Assembly (NCBI GenBank): GCA_045599035.1 | Contig: JAZRVI010000011.1 | Span: forward strand, 1 to 34,748 | Reading direction: 5' to 3' | DNA from: CATZDY01 sp045599035 | GTDB taxonomy: Bacteria; Bacillota; Desulfotomaculia; Desulfotomaculales; Desulfocucumaceae | DNA: 34,748 bases | Shown: positions 22,408 through 30,882 of the stretch, piece by piece | Layout of the letters: each line of letters opens with the position of its first letter | How positions within the stretch are numbered: position 1 is the stretch's first letter | Program-made: the position numbers and the translations under genes | Notes under the pieces: model-generated | What the model was told of the DNA's origin: nothing | The model's input: the letters and a program-made list of their open reading frames with translations, nothing else | The model's database searches: none

Positions 22408-23676
22408 TTGAAAGTCTTGGTAGTAGGCGGTGGAGGCCGGGAACACGCTTTGGTTTGGAAAATCAGCCAAAGTCCCAAAGTAACCCAAATCTTTGCGGCT
22501 CCCGGCAATGCCGGAACCGCCAGTCTGTCTCAAAATCTGGAAATTGCGGCTGATAATGTGGCGGAGCTTCTGGCCTTTGCACAAAAGGAACAAATTGATT
22601 TAACGGTGGTTGGTCCGGAAGCGGCTTTATCTGCCGGAATTGTAGATGCTTTTACTCAGGCTGGCCTGAAGATTTTTGGCCCCAATCAACGAGCCGCAGC
22701 TGTGGAAAGCAGCAAAATGGTTTCCAAAGAAATAATGGTTAAATATGGAATCCCAACCGCTCAATATGCAGCTTTTGATCGGCAGGATGCAGCCGTAGCT
22801 TACATTAAAAAAATTGGAGCTCCTTGTGTGGTTAAAGCTGATGGTTTGGCCGCAGGTAAGGGAGTTATTGTGGCTGCTACTGAACAGGAAGCATTGGAGG
22901 CTGTGGATTTAATTATGTCCCAAAAAGCTTTTGGAGCAGCCGGGGATCAATTAATTGTTGAAGAATGTCTGGTCGGGGAAGAAGTTAGTATTTTGGCTTT
23001 TACCGATGGCCAAACCGTAGTACCCATGCTGCCAGCTCAGGATCACAAGCCCATTTTTGATGGGGATAAGGGACCGAATACTGGGGGAATGGGAGCGTAT
23101 GCTCCAGCTCCGGTAGCTACCCCGGAAATTTATGAATTTGCCCGGACGAAGATCTTGGAACCGATGGTAGCGGCTTTGGCCGCAGAAGGTCGGCCTTACA
23201 GCGGGGTTTTATATGCCGGTTTAATGGTAACCGAACAAGGGGTCAAGGTTTTGGAATTTAATGCCCGTTTTGGTGATCCGGAAGCCCAGCCGGTTTTAAT
23301 GCTGCTGGACACCGATCTGGTAGAAATTATGGAAGCCATTATTGCCGGGCGTTTGGCAGATCTGGAAATCAAGTGGAAGGATCAGGTGGCTATGTGTGTG
23401 GTAACTTCCTCTGAGGGTTATCCGGGCAGTTATGAAAAAGGTAAGGAAATCTTTGGTTTGGACTATCAGGATCCGGAGGTTATGATTTTCCAGGCTGGCA
23501 CAGCCTTAAAGGATGGTCGGGTGGTAACTTCCGGCGGACGAGTTTTGGGAATTACGGCTTTGGGACAGGATGTTCCGGCGGCTATTGCCAAGGCTTATGA
23601 AGCGGTGACCAAGGTTGATTTTGAAGGTATGTATTATCGGAAAGATATTGGTCAAAAAGCCATTGTCCGACATTAA
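22408..23676 (+). CDS. purD: Phosphoribosylamine-glycine ligase
   Basis: PurD couples phosphoribosylamine and glycine with ATP. The 422-residue ATP-grasp protein starts at TTG 22408 (AAGAGGTGG 10-18 nt upstream), with VLVVGGGGREHALVWK. It continues with VGPEAALSAGIVDAF, the ATP-grasp core VVKADGLAAGKGVIVAA, and EFNARFGDPEAQ with metal ligands. It is the last pur gene here; purC, purB, purL, purQ and purS are not in the window. Confidence 0.95.
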   Translation: MKVLVVGGGGREHALVWKISQSPKVTQIFAAPGNAGTASLSQNLEIAADNVAELLAFAQKEQIDLTVVGPEAALSAGIVDAFTQAGLKIFGPNQRAAAVESSKMVSKEIMVKYGIPTAQYAAFDRQDAAVAYIKKIGAPCVVKADGLAAGKGVIVAATEQEALEAVDLIMSQKAFGAAGDQLIVEECLVGEEVSILAFTDGQTVVPMLPAQDHKPIFDGDKGPNTGGMGAYAPAPVATPEIYEFARTKILEPMVAALAAEGRPYSGVLYAGLMVTEQGVKVLEFNARFGDPEAQPVLMLLDTDLVEIMEAIIAGRLADLEIKWKDQVAMCVVTSSEGYPGSYEKGKEIFGLDYQDPEVMIFQAGTALKDGRVVTSGGRVLGITALGQDVPAAIAKAYEAVTKVDFEGMYYRKDIGQKAIVRH

Positions 23677-23694
23677 AATTTGAAAATGGTTTGT

Positions 23695-23731
23695 AAAGTG
23701 GGGAGAGCCTGTCTCGAACCGCTTTATTTTT
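23695..23731 (+). terminator. Terminator after purD
   Basis: AAAGTGG (23695-23701) pairs with CCGCTTT (23719-23725, one G-T pair), with GAGA/TCTC in the upper stem, followed by ATTTTT. It ends the pur operon. No clear promoter is visible between it and mtnP at 23753. Confidence 0.75.
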
Positions 23732-23752
23732 AATCAGCAGAGGTGATTTTGA

Positions 23753-24523
23753 ATGGATGTAAAAATTGCAATTATTGGTGGTACTGGGGTGTATGATCCC
23801 AGTATTTTGGAACAAATTCAGGAAAAAACCGTCGAAACCGAATTTGGTTCGGTTCCAGTCAAAATTGGAAGTTTGCAGAATAAGAAAGTTGCTTTTATTA
23901 CCCGGCATGGCTTTGAACATTCGGTACCGCCCCATTTGATTAATTATCGGGCTAATATTGCCGCTTTAAAAAAATTAGGGGTTAAATCCATTTTTGCTAC
24001 AGCGGCAGTGGGTTCTTTAAATCTGGCTATGAAGCCGGGGGACTTGGTGCTGGCTGATCAATTTTTGGATTTTACCAAAGTACGGCAGCATACTTTTTTT
24101 GGGGTAGGCCGAGTGGTTCATTTGGATATGACTGTTCCCTATTGTGCTGATTTGCGGTCTGAGTTGCAAAAAGCTGCTGCCAAATTGAAGTTTAGCTGTC
24201 ACAATGGGGGAACTTATGTTTGCACCGAAGGACCTCGTTTTGAAACTCCAGCCGAAATTAAAATGTTTGCTTTGCTGGGCGGAGATTTGGTTGGCATGAC
24301 CAGTGTGCCGGAGGTTACTTTGGCTCGGGAAGCGGAAATTTGTTATGCTACCATTGCTATGGTAACCAATTTTGCGGCTGGAATTTCGCCAACGGCTTTG
24401 ACCCATCAAGAGGTACTGGAAGTTATGGCGGAAAATGCGGTCAAATTGCGGCAGTTATTGACTGAAACTATTTCTAATTTGGATCCAGATCGGGAATGTA
24501 TCTGCCAAAGAGCTTTGCAATAA
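23753..24523 (+). CDS. mtnP: S-methyl-5'-thioadenosine phosphorylase
   Basis: MtnP splits methylthioadenosine with phosphate into adenine and methylthioribose-1-phosphate; some members also accept 5'-deoxyadenosine. The 256-residue protein of the PNP/MTAP class has GGTGVYDPSIL at residues 9-19, FITRHGFEHSVPPHLINYRANI near 50-71, and the base-binding TEGPRFETPAEIKMF and LVGMTSVPEVTLAREAEICYA blocks. AGAGGTG lies before the ATG. mtnA follows after 29 bp, which supports MTA over inosine or guanosine as substrate. Confidence 0.9.
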   Translation: MDVKIAIIGGTGVYDPSILEQIQEKTVETEFGSVPVKIGSLQNKKVAFITRHGFEHSVPPHLINYRANIAALKKLGVKSIFATAAVGSLNLAMKPGDLVLADQFLDFTKVRQHTFFGVGRVVHLDMTVPYCADLRSELQKAAAKLKFSCHNGGTYVCTEGPRFETPAEIKMFALLGGDLVGMTSVPEVTLAREAEICYATIAMVTNFAAGISPTALTHQEVLEVMAENAVKLRQLLTETISNLDPDRECICQRALQ

Positions 24524-24552
24524 TTTTGCAGTAACATGGAAAGGACTTAAAT

Positions 24553-25581
24553 ATGGAAACTTTACGCTGGCAGGAAGGAAAGCTTTATCTTTTAGATCAA
24601 ACCCGGCTGCCTTTGGAAAAGGTTGAACTGGAATGTACCACTTATCAGCAGGTTATTGAAGCCATTAAGATTTTGGCGGTTCGGGGAGCTCCAGCCATTG
24701 GAGTGGCCGCAGCTTATGGTCTGGTTCTGGGCTTGGAAGCTTATCAAAAAGAGGAACCAGAAGTCTTTGTCCAGGAAGCCAGGCGGATTGCTGCTGAATT
24801 AGATGCCAGCCGTCCCACGGCAGTTAATTTGCATTGGGCCTTGCAAAGAATGCTGCAAATTTTGATTCCTGGACTGGATTCGGCTAGTTTGTGGCAAAAG
24901 ATGGAAGCAGAAGCCCGGAAAATTGAGCAGGAAGATTTTGCGGCCAATCGTAAAATGGGAGAATTTGGTCAGACCTTAATTCCTGCCCAAGCTCGGATTT
25001 TGACTCATTGTAATGCCGGAGCCTTGGCCACTTCCGGTTGGGGGACGGCTTTGGGCGTAATTCGTTCGGCACAGGCAGTCGGCAAACAGGTTCAAGTTTA
25101 TGCTGATGAAACCCGGCCTTTGTTGCAGGGAGCCAGACTGACTGCCTGGGAATTGCTTCAGGATGGTGTTGATGTGACCCTGATTAGCGATAATATGGCG
25201 GCGGCTTTAATGGCTCATAAAATGGTGGATTTGGTTATTGTGGGAGCGGATCGGATTACAGCCAATGGAGATGCAGCCAATAAAATCGGTACCTATGGGC
25301 TGGCAGTCTTGGCTGAAAAGCATAATTTGCCTTTTTACATTGCGGCTCCACTTTCAACCTTTGATTTAAGCAAAAAAACTGGAGCGGAAATTCCCATTGA
25401 ACAGCGGAAGCCGGAGGAAGTAACCCATTTGGCAGGCCAAAGAATTGCTCCTTTGGGAGTTAAGGTTTGGAACCCCGCTTTTGATGTAACTCCTTCTGCT
25501 TATATTAAAGCGATTATTACCGAAAAAGGAATTATCTATCCTCCTTATGAAGCCAATATTCGCAAAATTATGATCCAATAA
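24553..25581 (+). CDS. mtnA: S-methyl-5-thioribose-1-phosphate isomerase
   Basis: MtnA converts methylthioribose-1-phosphate to the ribulose form. The 342-residue protein shows the eIF2B-like fold with RGAPAIGVAAAYGL near 47-60, the catalytic Cys in ILTHCNAGALATSGWGTA, and the catalytic Asp in IVGADRITANGDAANKIGTY. FDVTPSAYIKAIITEKGI closes the protein. GGAAAGG lies before the ATG. Family and context agree. Confidence 0.94.
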   Translation: METLRWQEGKLYLLDQTRLPLEKVELECTTYQQVIEAIKILAVRGAPAIGVAAAYGLVLGLEAYQKEEPEVFVQEARRIAAELDASRPTAVNLHWALQRMLQILIPGLDSASLWQKMEAEARKIEQEDFAANRKMGEFGQTLIPAQARILTHCNAGALATSGWGTALGVIRSAQAVGKQVQVYADETRPLLQGARLTAWELLQDGVDVTLISDNMAAALMAHKMVDLVIVGADRITANGDAANKIGTYGLAVLAEKHNLPFYIAAPLSTFDLSKKTGAEIPIEQRKPEEVTHLAGQRIAPLGVKVWNPAFDVTPSAYIKAIITEKGIIYPPYEANIRKIMIQ

Positions 25582-25592
25582 GCTTTTTGAAA

Positions 25593-26324
25593 ATGCGTAG
25601 AAAGCTTTATTTTATTCTTGAAGTTCATTCCGGATATGGCTTAATTTATAATTATTTTATGATCCTGATCATTTTGTCCAACATAGTTCCTTTATGTTTT
25701 CATTCAACTAATGAACTGCTGGATTGGATGGGAAGAATCTCAGTGGGAATCTTTATTTTGGATTATTTGCTGCGTTGGTTAACTGCCGATTTAAAATTTT
25801 CCCGGCTGGGCAGAAAGGCTTTTGGATTATATCCTCTTACTCCTTTTGCAGTAATTGACCTATTGTCTATTTTGTCGGTTTTTGCTTTGTTAAATCCTTC
25901 TTTTCGGTTACTGCGACTATTCCGAGTTGGCCGAATCTTTCTGTTTCTGAAAGCCTTTCGATATTTCCGAGGCTTTGATACATGTTTGAAGGTTTTGCGA
26001 AATGAATGGCGGCAACTATTTGCAATTGGGATATTTCTTGCGGGTTATACTATGATTTCTGCTTTAGTAATGTTTACGATGGAAGCGGAAACCTTTCCTT
26101 CGGTGCTGGATGCCATTTATTGGGCAGTTATTACTTTAACCAGTATCGGTTATGGAGATTTTTATCCAGTAAGCATTTGGGGTAAAATATTTACCAGCCT
26201 TTCTTCTATTGTGGGGGTGGCTATAATTGCTTTGCCCAGTGCGGTTATTACAGCTGGTTATATGAAGTTGAAATCAGACAATGACAGCTCGGAAGCTGGA
26301 GAACAGGAAAATCAGAAAATTTAG
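25593..26324 (+). CDS. Six-helix voltage-gated-type potassium channel
   Basis: The 243-residue membrane protein has a helix pattern typical of a VIC-superfamily channel subunit: S1-S3, an S4 with spaced Arg (FRLLRLFRVGRIF), S5, a pore loop and S6. The selectivity filter reads TLTSIGYGDFYP, the potassium signature. No ribosome site is visible before ATG 25593 or the alternative TTG 25587. The gene begins 5-11 bp after mtnA, so translation is probably coupled. Its stop overlaps the spacer before ahcY. It is an unexpected member of a salvage operon; a link to methylthio metabolism is not known to me. Confidence 0.85.
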   Translation: MRRKLYFILEVHSGYGLIYNYFMILIILSNIVPLCFHSTNELLDWMGRISVGIFILDYLLRWLTADLKFSRLGRKAFGLYPLTPFAVIDLLSILSVFALLNPSFRLLRLFRVGRIFLFLKAFRYFRGFDTCLKVLRNEWRQLFAIGIFLAGYTMISALVMFTMEAETFPSVLDAIYWAVITLTSIGYGDFYPVSIWGKIFTSLSSIVGVAIIALPSAVITAGYMKLKSDNDSSEAGEQENQKI

Positions 26325-26335
26325 TGAGGTCAAAT

Positions 26336-27592
26336 ATGAAAAATTATCTTATCAGAGATTTGAGTCTGGCTCCGTCCGGACAATTGAAGATTGACTGGGT
26401 GGCCGCTCATATGCCGGTTTTAAATCAGATTCGGACAGAGTTTCAGCAAAAACAGCCTTTTAAAGGCTATAAGATTGCTTTGAGTATTCATTTGGAGGCT
26501 AAAACTGCCTATTTGGCCTTAACCTTGCGGGAAGGCGGAGCTGAGGTGCTGGTAACTGGTTCCAATCCTCTTTCTACCCAGGATGATGTAGCAGCAGCTT
26601 TGGTGCAGGCCGGAATGAAAGTTTATGCCTGGCACGATGCCAGCCCGGAAGAATATAAAACCCACCTGAGGGCTACCTTGGAACAGAATCCGGATATTAT
26701 CATTGATGATGGAGGAGATCTGGTTTATCTTTTGCATACGGAGTTGCCGGAAGTTGCCCGAGGAGTAATGGGCGGCTGTGAAGAAACCACCACCGGAGTT
26801 TTGCGGCTGCGGGCTTTGGAAGAAAATCACAAGCTTTTGTTTCCCATGCTGGCGGTGAATGATGCACAATGCAAGCATTTGTTTGATAATCGCTATGGTA
26901 CCGGGGAATCGGTGGTAACCTCTTTAATGCGAAATACTAATTTGGTGATGTCGGGCAAAACCCTGGTGGTTATGGGATATGGCTGGTGCGGACGGGGTGT
27001 GGCTCGCAAGGCGGCCGGTTTGGGCTGTCAGGTTATTGTCTGCGAGGTTGATCCGGTTAAGGCCATTGAAGCTCATATGGACGGTTATCAGGTTATGAAT
27101 AGCCTGGAGGCGGTTAAAAAGGCGGATATGCTGGTTACGGTGACTGGCTGCAAGGATATTATAACTCAAAAACATTTGGCCGTTATGAAGGATGGAGCTA
27201 TCCTGGCCAATGCCGGTCATTTTAATTTGGAAATTAATTTGACTGATTTGAAAGCGGCAGCGGTTGCGGAAAGAACTGTTCGGCAAAATATTGCTGAATA
27301 TCAGTTGGCTGATGGACGCAAAGTTTATCTGGTGGGAGAAGGCCGCCTGGTGAATTTGGCGGCTGGAGATGGTCATCCGGCAGAAATTATGGATCTGTCT
27401 TTTGCTTTGCAGGCTCTTTCAGCCTGGTCTTTGGTGGAACGCCGGGGGACTTTGACAAATCGGGTTTACGATGTTTCCCGGGAAATTGATGAAAGGGTAG
27501 CTCGGATTAAACTGGCTTCGCTGGGGATTGAAATTGATCGTCTGAGTTCAGCTCAGGAGGCTTATTTGCATAGCTGGAATGGAGAAGGTTAA
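26336..27592 (+). CDS. ahcY: Adenosylhomocysteinase
   Basis: AhcY reversibly splits S-adenosylhomocysteine into adenosine and homocysteine with bound NAD. The 418-residue protein has ALSIHLEAKTAYLALTLREGGAEV with the substrate site, an IIDDGGDL block, the GGCEETTTGVLRLRAL segment, the Rossmann motif VVMGYGWCGRGVARKAAGLG and the AGDGHPAEIMDLSFALQA ending. It lacks the C-terminal Tyr-rich tail of the eukaryotic enzyme. I chose ATG 26336, with GTGAGGT at 26324-26330 as ribosome site, over the in-frame GTG 26324. Its stop shares one base with the next start (TAATG). Confidence 0.94.
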   Translation: MKNYLIRDLSLAPSGQLKIDWVAAHMPVLNQIRTEFQQKQPFKGYKIALSIHLEAKTAYLALTLREGGAEVLVTGSNPLSTQDDVAAALVQAGMKVYAWHDASPEEYKTHLRATLEQNPDIIIDDGGDLVYLLHTELPEVARGVMGGCEETTTGVLRLRALEENHKLLFPMLAVNDAQCKHLFDNRYGTGESVVTSLMRNTNLVMSGKTLVVMGYGWCGRGVARKAAGLGCQVIVCEVDPVKAIEAHMDGYQVMNSLEAVKKADMLVTVTGCKDIITQKHLAVMKDGAILANAGHFNLEINLTDLKAAAVAERTVRQNIAEYQLADGRKVYLVGEGRLVNLAAGDGHPAEIMDLSFALQALSAWSLVERRGTLTNRVYDVSREIDERVARIKLASLGIEIDRLSSAQEAYLHSWNGEG

Positions 27593-28152
27593 TGGAAAAA
27601 GCAATTATTGCAGCCTGCCTGCGAATGCAGCGGGAAGGGCTGATTATTGGTACTTCCGGCAATGTTTCGGTGCGGGTGGGACAAGAGGTTTTAATCACTC
27701 CCACCGGGGCTGAATATGAAAAACTGCTTCCAACTGATTTGGTGCGTTTGAATTTGCAGGGACAAATTGTGCAGGGACATTTGGCTCCTTCCTCGGAATT
27801 TTGGCTGCATTTGAAAATTTATGCTGCCCGACCGGAAATTAAAGCTATTATTCACACTCATAGTAAATTTTCTACTGCTTTTGCTTTAGCGGGTCAGGAA
27901 GTTCCGGCCGAATTGGAAGAATTTTTGCATATACTGGGAGAACAGCCGGTCAGGGTGGCAGAATATGGTGCCAATGGCAGTTTGGATCTGGCCAATAATG
28001 CAGTGGCTGCCTTGGGTCAGGGCAAAGCAGTGCTTTTGGCTCGTCATGGCCTGGTAGGAGTTAGTTCGCAGGGCTTGGAAGAAGCTTTTCTAATTTGTCA
28101 AACGGTGGAAAGAGCCGCCGAAATTCATTGGCTGGCTCAAGCCTGGCGGTAA
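27592..28152 (+). CDS. Class II aldolase, candidate 5-methylthioribulose-1-phosphate aldolase
   Basis: The 186-residue protein belongs to the zinc-dependent FucA/AraD aldolase family. It shows the GTSGNVSVR motif near 22-30, the catalytic Glu69 (APSSEFWLH) and the zinc ligands His88 and His90 (IHTHSK) and His152 (ARHG). Members act on sugar-1-phosphates. With mtnP and mtnA three genes upstream, the likely substrate is methylthioribulose-1-phosphate or deoxyribulose-1-phosphate, cut to dihydroxyacetone phosphate and an aldehyde. MtnB dehydratase belongs to the same superfamily, so that role, or fuculose-phosphate aldolase, remains possible. It is translationally coupled to ahcY. Confidence 0.82.
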   Translation: MEKAIIAACLRMQREGLIIGTSGNVSVRVGQEVLITPTGAEYEKLLPTDLVRLNLQGQIVQGHLAPSSEFWLHLKIYAARPEIKAIIHTHSKFSTAFALAGQEVPAELEEFLHILGEQPVRVAEYGANGSLDLANNAVAALGQGKAVLLARHGLVGVSSQGLEEAFLICQTVERAAEIHWLAQAWR

Positions 28153-28164
28153 AGGGGACTGGTT

Positions 28165-28878
28165 ATGGAAAAACGAATTATTGCGGCTTTGGATGTGCCA
28201 ACTCAAGCGGAAGCTTTGGAGCTGGTGTCTCAATTGACCGGTGAAATAGAAATGTTTAAGGTGGGCATGGAATTATTTTATGCCTGCGGCGGCAGTATCG
28301 TACAGGAAATTCGGGCAAGAGGCGGCCAGGTTTTTTTGGATTTAAAGCTGCATGATATTCCCAATACGGTTGCTCGTTCAGCGGCGGTAATTGCCCGGCT
28401 GGGAGCTAATATTATCAATGTTCATGCTGCTGGGGGGCTGGATATGATGCAGAGAGCAGCGGAAGCAGCCCGGGAAAGTGCGGCCAGGGCTAATTTGCCT
28501 TTGCCCAGAATTATTGCAGTTACTGTTTTGACCAGTATTAACCAGGAAGTTTTTCAGCAGGAAGTTGGTTTTGCTGGAGCCATTTTGGATAAAGTGGTTA
28601 GTTGGGCTGAGTTAGCCAAAAAAGCCGATTTGGATGGAGTGGTTTCTTCTCCTTGGGAAATTGAGGCCATCCGGCAAAGCTGCGGCTCGGACTTTTTAAT
28701 TGTAACTCCCGGAGTTCGTCCGCTTGGAGCAGCTTTGGGCGATCAAAAAAGAGTAATGACTCCGGAAGAGGCAGTAAGCAAAGGAGCCAGCTATGTGGTG
28801 ATTGGCCGTCCAATTACTCAGGCGGCTAATCCGGCGGAAGCAGCTCAACAGATTGCAGCAGCCTTATCAAAAATTTAG
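28165..28878 (+). CDS. pyrF: Orotidine 5'-phosphate decarboxylase
   Basis: PyrF makes UMP from OMP. The 237-residue TIM-barrel protein carries the catalytic array D59-x-K61-x-x-D64 in FLDLKLHDIPNTV. It also has the phosphate site VTPGVRPLGAALGDQKRVMTPEEA and VVIGRPITQAANP near the C-terminus. It starts 12 bp after the aldolase, with AAAGGGG before the ATG, and so lies in the same transcript. Confidence 0.96.
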   Translation: MEKRIIAALDVPTQAEALELVSQLTGEIEMFKVGMELFYACGGSIVQEIRARGGQVFLDLKLHDIPNTVARSAAVIARLGANIINVHAAGGLDMMQRAAEAARESAARANLPLPRIIAVTVLTSINQEVFQQEVGFAGAILDKVVSWAELAKKADLDGVVSSPWEIEAIRQSCGSDFLIVTPGVRPLGAALGDQKRVMTPEEAVSKGASYVVIGRPITQAANPAEAAQQIAAALSKI

Positions 28879-28890
28879 GAGGAGTTTTTA

Positions 28891-29466
28891 ATGGAGCAGG
28901 AACAGGTTAAAGAGATTTTTCTTAAAACTAAAGCTATGCTGACAGGGCATTTTAAGTTGACCTCCGGACGGCATAGTGATCAATATTTTCAGTGTGCTTT
29001 GGTTTTGCAGCATCCCCAATATTGTCAGAAGTTGTGTCAAGCTTTGGCGGAAAAATTTGCTGGAGCCAAGGTGGATACGGTAATTGGGCCAGCCATGGGG
29101 GGCATTATTGTAGCCTATGAAGTGGCTCGGGCTTTGGGTGTACGCAGTATTTTTGCCGAACGGGAAAATGGAAAGATGACCTTGCGGCGAGGTTTTGCCT
29201 TGCAGCCGGGGGAAAAGGTACTGGTGGTGGAAGATGTTATTACTACCGGGGGCTCGGTGCGGGAAGTAATTGAACTGGTTAAAGCAGCTGGGGCGGAAGT
29301 AGTCGGAGCCGGGGTTTTGGTAAACCGGAGCGGCGGCCAGGCTGATTTGGGCGTTCGGACGGAAGCCATGCTGGAAATGCAGGCTGTTTCCTATACTCCG
29401 GAAGAATGTCCTTTATGCAGGGAAGGTTTGCTTCCGGCCATTAAACCTGGCAGCCGAAATTTGTAG
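28891..29466 (+). CDS. pyrE: Orotate phosphoribosyltransferase
   Basis: PyrE joins orotate with PRPP to OMP, the step before PyrF. The 191-residue protein includes GHFKLTSGRHSDQYFQCALVLQ near 20-41 and the PRPP loop VLVVEDVITTGGSVREV near 110-126. GAERENGKMTLRRGF-like sequence lies between them. AGGAGG at 28878-28883 precedes the ATG. The order pyrF-pyrE and the downstream terminator make it the last gene of the unit. Confidence 0.95.
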   Translation: MEQEQVKEIFLKTKAMLTGHFKLTSGRHSDQYFQCALVLQHPQYCQKLCQALAEKFAGAKVDTVIGPAMGGIIVAYEVARALGVRSIFAERENGKMTLRRGFALQPGEKVLVVEDVITTGGSVREVIELVKAAGAEVVGAGVLVNRSGGQADLGVRTEAMLEMQAVSYTPEECPLCREGLLPAIKPGSRNL

Positions 29467-29496
29467 GCCGGGCTGCGATTTCTGGAAATAAAAATT

Positions 29497-29540
29497 AACG
29501 CCGTCGGCCTTTTTTCAGGCAGGCGGCGTTTGGTTTTCTT
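29497..29540 (+). terminator. Terminator after pyrE
   Basis: AACGCCG (29497-29503) pairs with CGGCGTT (29524-29530), with GGC-type pairing in the upper stem, and then TGGTTTTCTT. It closes the long mtnP-pyrE unit. Confidence 0.8.
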
Positions 29541-29611
29541 GATTAACTTTCTTAATTAACTGTAGCAGGAGTCCGGTTATTTTGTGAATAAGGCTTTCGC
29601 TTTGATGCGGA

Positions 29612-29640
29612 TTGACGAAAAATAGAGAAAAAGCTATAAT
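29612..29640 (+). promoter_or_regulatory. Promoter of the UbiA-type gene
   Basis: TTGACG at 29612-29617 and TATAAT at 29635-29640, spaced by 17 bp. The RNA would start about 18 nt before the TTG start codon. Confidence 0.8.
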
Positions 29641-29664
29641 GAGCGAAGGAAAGCGGGTGAAAAA

Positions 29665-30516
29665 TTGGCTTGGTTTAATTTGCTTCGACCTCAGCAATGG
29701 ATTAAGAATTGGTTTATCTTTGCGGCTTTGGTCTTTTCAGTGGAGCTGTGGCACTTTAAAGTGTTTTTAATTTGTTTGGCTGGTTTTGCCTTGTTTTGTC
29801 TGGCGGCCAGCTCAATTTATATTTTTAATGATTTGCGGGATCGAGAAAAGGATCGGCTGCATTACCGCAAGAAGTATCGTCCCCTTGCCAGCGGAGCAGT
29901 TTCGGTAAAAACAGCCTGGTTTTTATTTGTTATTCTGTCGCTGCTAACCCTGGCAGGCAGCTTCTATTTAAGCTGGAAGTTTGCTTTAATTGTTTTGCTG
30001 TATTGGCTGATTAATCTGGCCTATAGCGTAAAATTAAAGCATTTGCCGATTATTGATATAATGTGTTTGGCCAGCGGTTTTGTTTTGCGGGTATTGGCTG
30101 GGGCTTTATTAATCAATTGTTATATTTCACCTTGGATTATTATTTGTACTTTGCTGCTGGCTTTGTTTTTGGGGGCTCAAAAGCGGCGGGCGGAATTGGA
30201 GCTGGTGGAAAGCGGTTGCTCGGAAGGGCGGTCAGTTTTGGCTTATTATAACAAGGATTTGCTGCGGGATATGGCTTCCATTTGTGCCTCGGCTGCAATT
30301 ATGGCTTATTGTCTGTACAGCTTTAATTCAGAGCATACGATCTATATGATGCTGACCATTCCTTTTGTAATTTATGGTATTTTTCGTTTTCAATTTTTAA
30401 TGAGCGTGCCGGAGCTGGCAGAAGCTCCGGACAAAGCTATGGTTAAGGATTTGCCCTTGTTGCTGGATTTCTTTTTGTGGGCAGCTTGCAGTATGGTTAT
30501 TCTATATTGGTTTTAG
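29665..30516 (+). CDS. UbiA-family prenyltransferase, DPPR-synthase-like
   Basis: The 283-residue membrane protein begins WFNLLRPQQWIKN and has the Asp-rich site N55-D-L-R-D59-R-E-K-D63, followed by HYRKKYRPLASG. This combination is typical of decaprenyl-phosphate phosphoribosyltransferase-like members, which transfer phosphoribose from PRPP to a polyprenyl phosphate at the membrane. About eight hydrophobic helices are visible. The start is TTG 29665, behind GGAAAGCGGGTG. A GtrA gene, often a partner in polyprenyl-sugar export, followed before an IS element came between them. The lipid acceptor and final glycan are unknown. Confidence 0.83.
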   Translation: MAWFNLLRPQQWIKNWFIFAALVFSVELWHFKVFLICLAGFALFCLAASSIYIFNDLRDREKDRLHYRKKYRPLASGAVSVKTAWFLFVILSLLTLAGSFYLSWKFALIVLLYWLINLAYSVKLKHLPIIDIMCLASGFVLRVLAGALLINCYISPWIIICTLLLALFLGAQKRRAELELVESGCSEGRSVLAYYNKDLLRDMASICASAAIMAYCLYSFNSEHTIYMMLTIPFVIYGIFRFQFLMSVPELAEAPDKAMVKDLPLLLDFFLWAACSMVILYWF

Positions 30517-30669
30517 GGGTATATTGTCAACTACCCACCCACTAAAGTGAGTGGGTTTGTAACTGCCCAGTCGTAGTAACGGCTCACGCCTCCGACCTTT
30601 AAGCCCCAATAGACACTACTGCCTAAAGTGGCGTTACACCATGGGACGGTTGACATCGCCCCTGACATC

Positions 30670-30840
30670 TCAGATATACTGACACGCCACTATATCCGGT
30701 ACTTGGCTATCGGAGAGATAGTTGATTCCCATGCGATACAGATTCATTGCTCCGATACGGTCATCTAAAACAAAGAGTGTATGCTTTGGGTGTTTTCAGC
30801 GAGTGCCTTTGATACATCCTGTATCCAACAGTTTTCTCGC
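30670..30840 (-). pseudogene. tnpB: tnpB remnant (C-terminal part, internal stop)
   Basis: Minus-strand reading ends at TGA 30670-30672 and gives FVLDDRIGAMNLYRMGINYL, the RuvC-III region of a TnpB subfamily different from that at the window ends. Upstream in the same frame lie a stop at 30796-30798 and a broken zinc-finger region (DTGCIKGTR, then KHPKH). The 5' part is absent. It cannot make a working nuclease. Confidence 0.78.
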
Positions 30841-30853
30841 TGACCCGAAGATT

Positions 30854-30882
30854 ATTATATAATCATTATTAGGGAAAGTCAA
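30854..30882 (-). promoter_or_regulatory. Minus-strand promoter inside the IS remnant
   Basis: On the minus strand, TTGACT (complement of 30877-30882) and TATAAT (complement of 30854-30859) are 17 bp apart. The transcript would begin near 30847 and run through the tnpB tail and right-end RNA towards the 3' end of the UbiA gene, antisense to it if not stopped. Confidence 0.72.
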
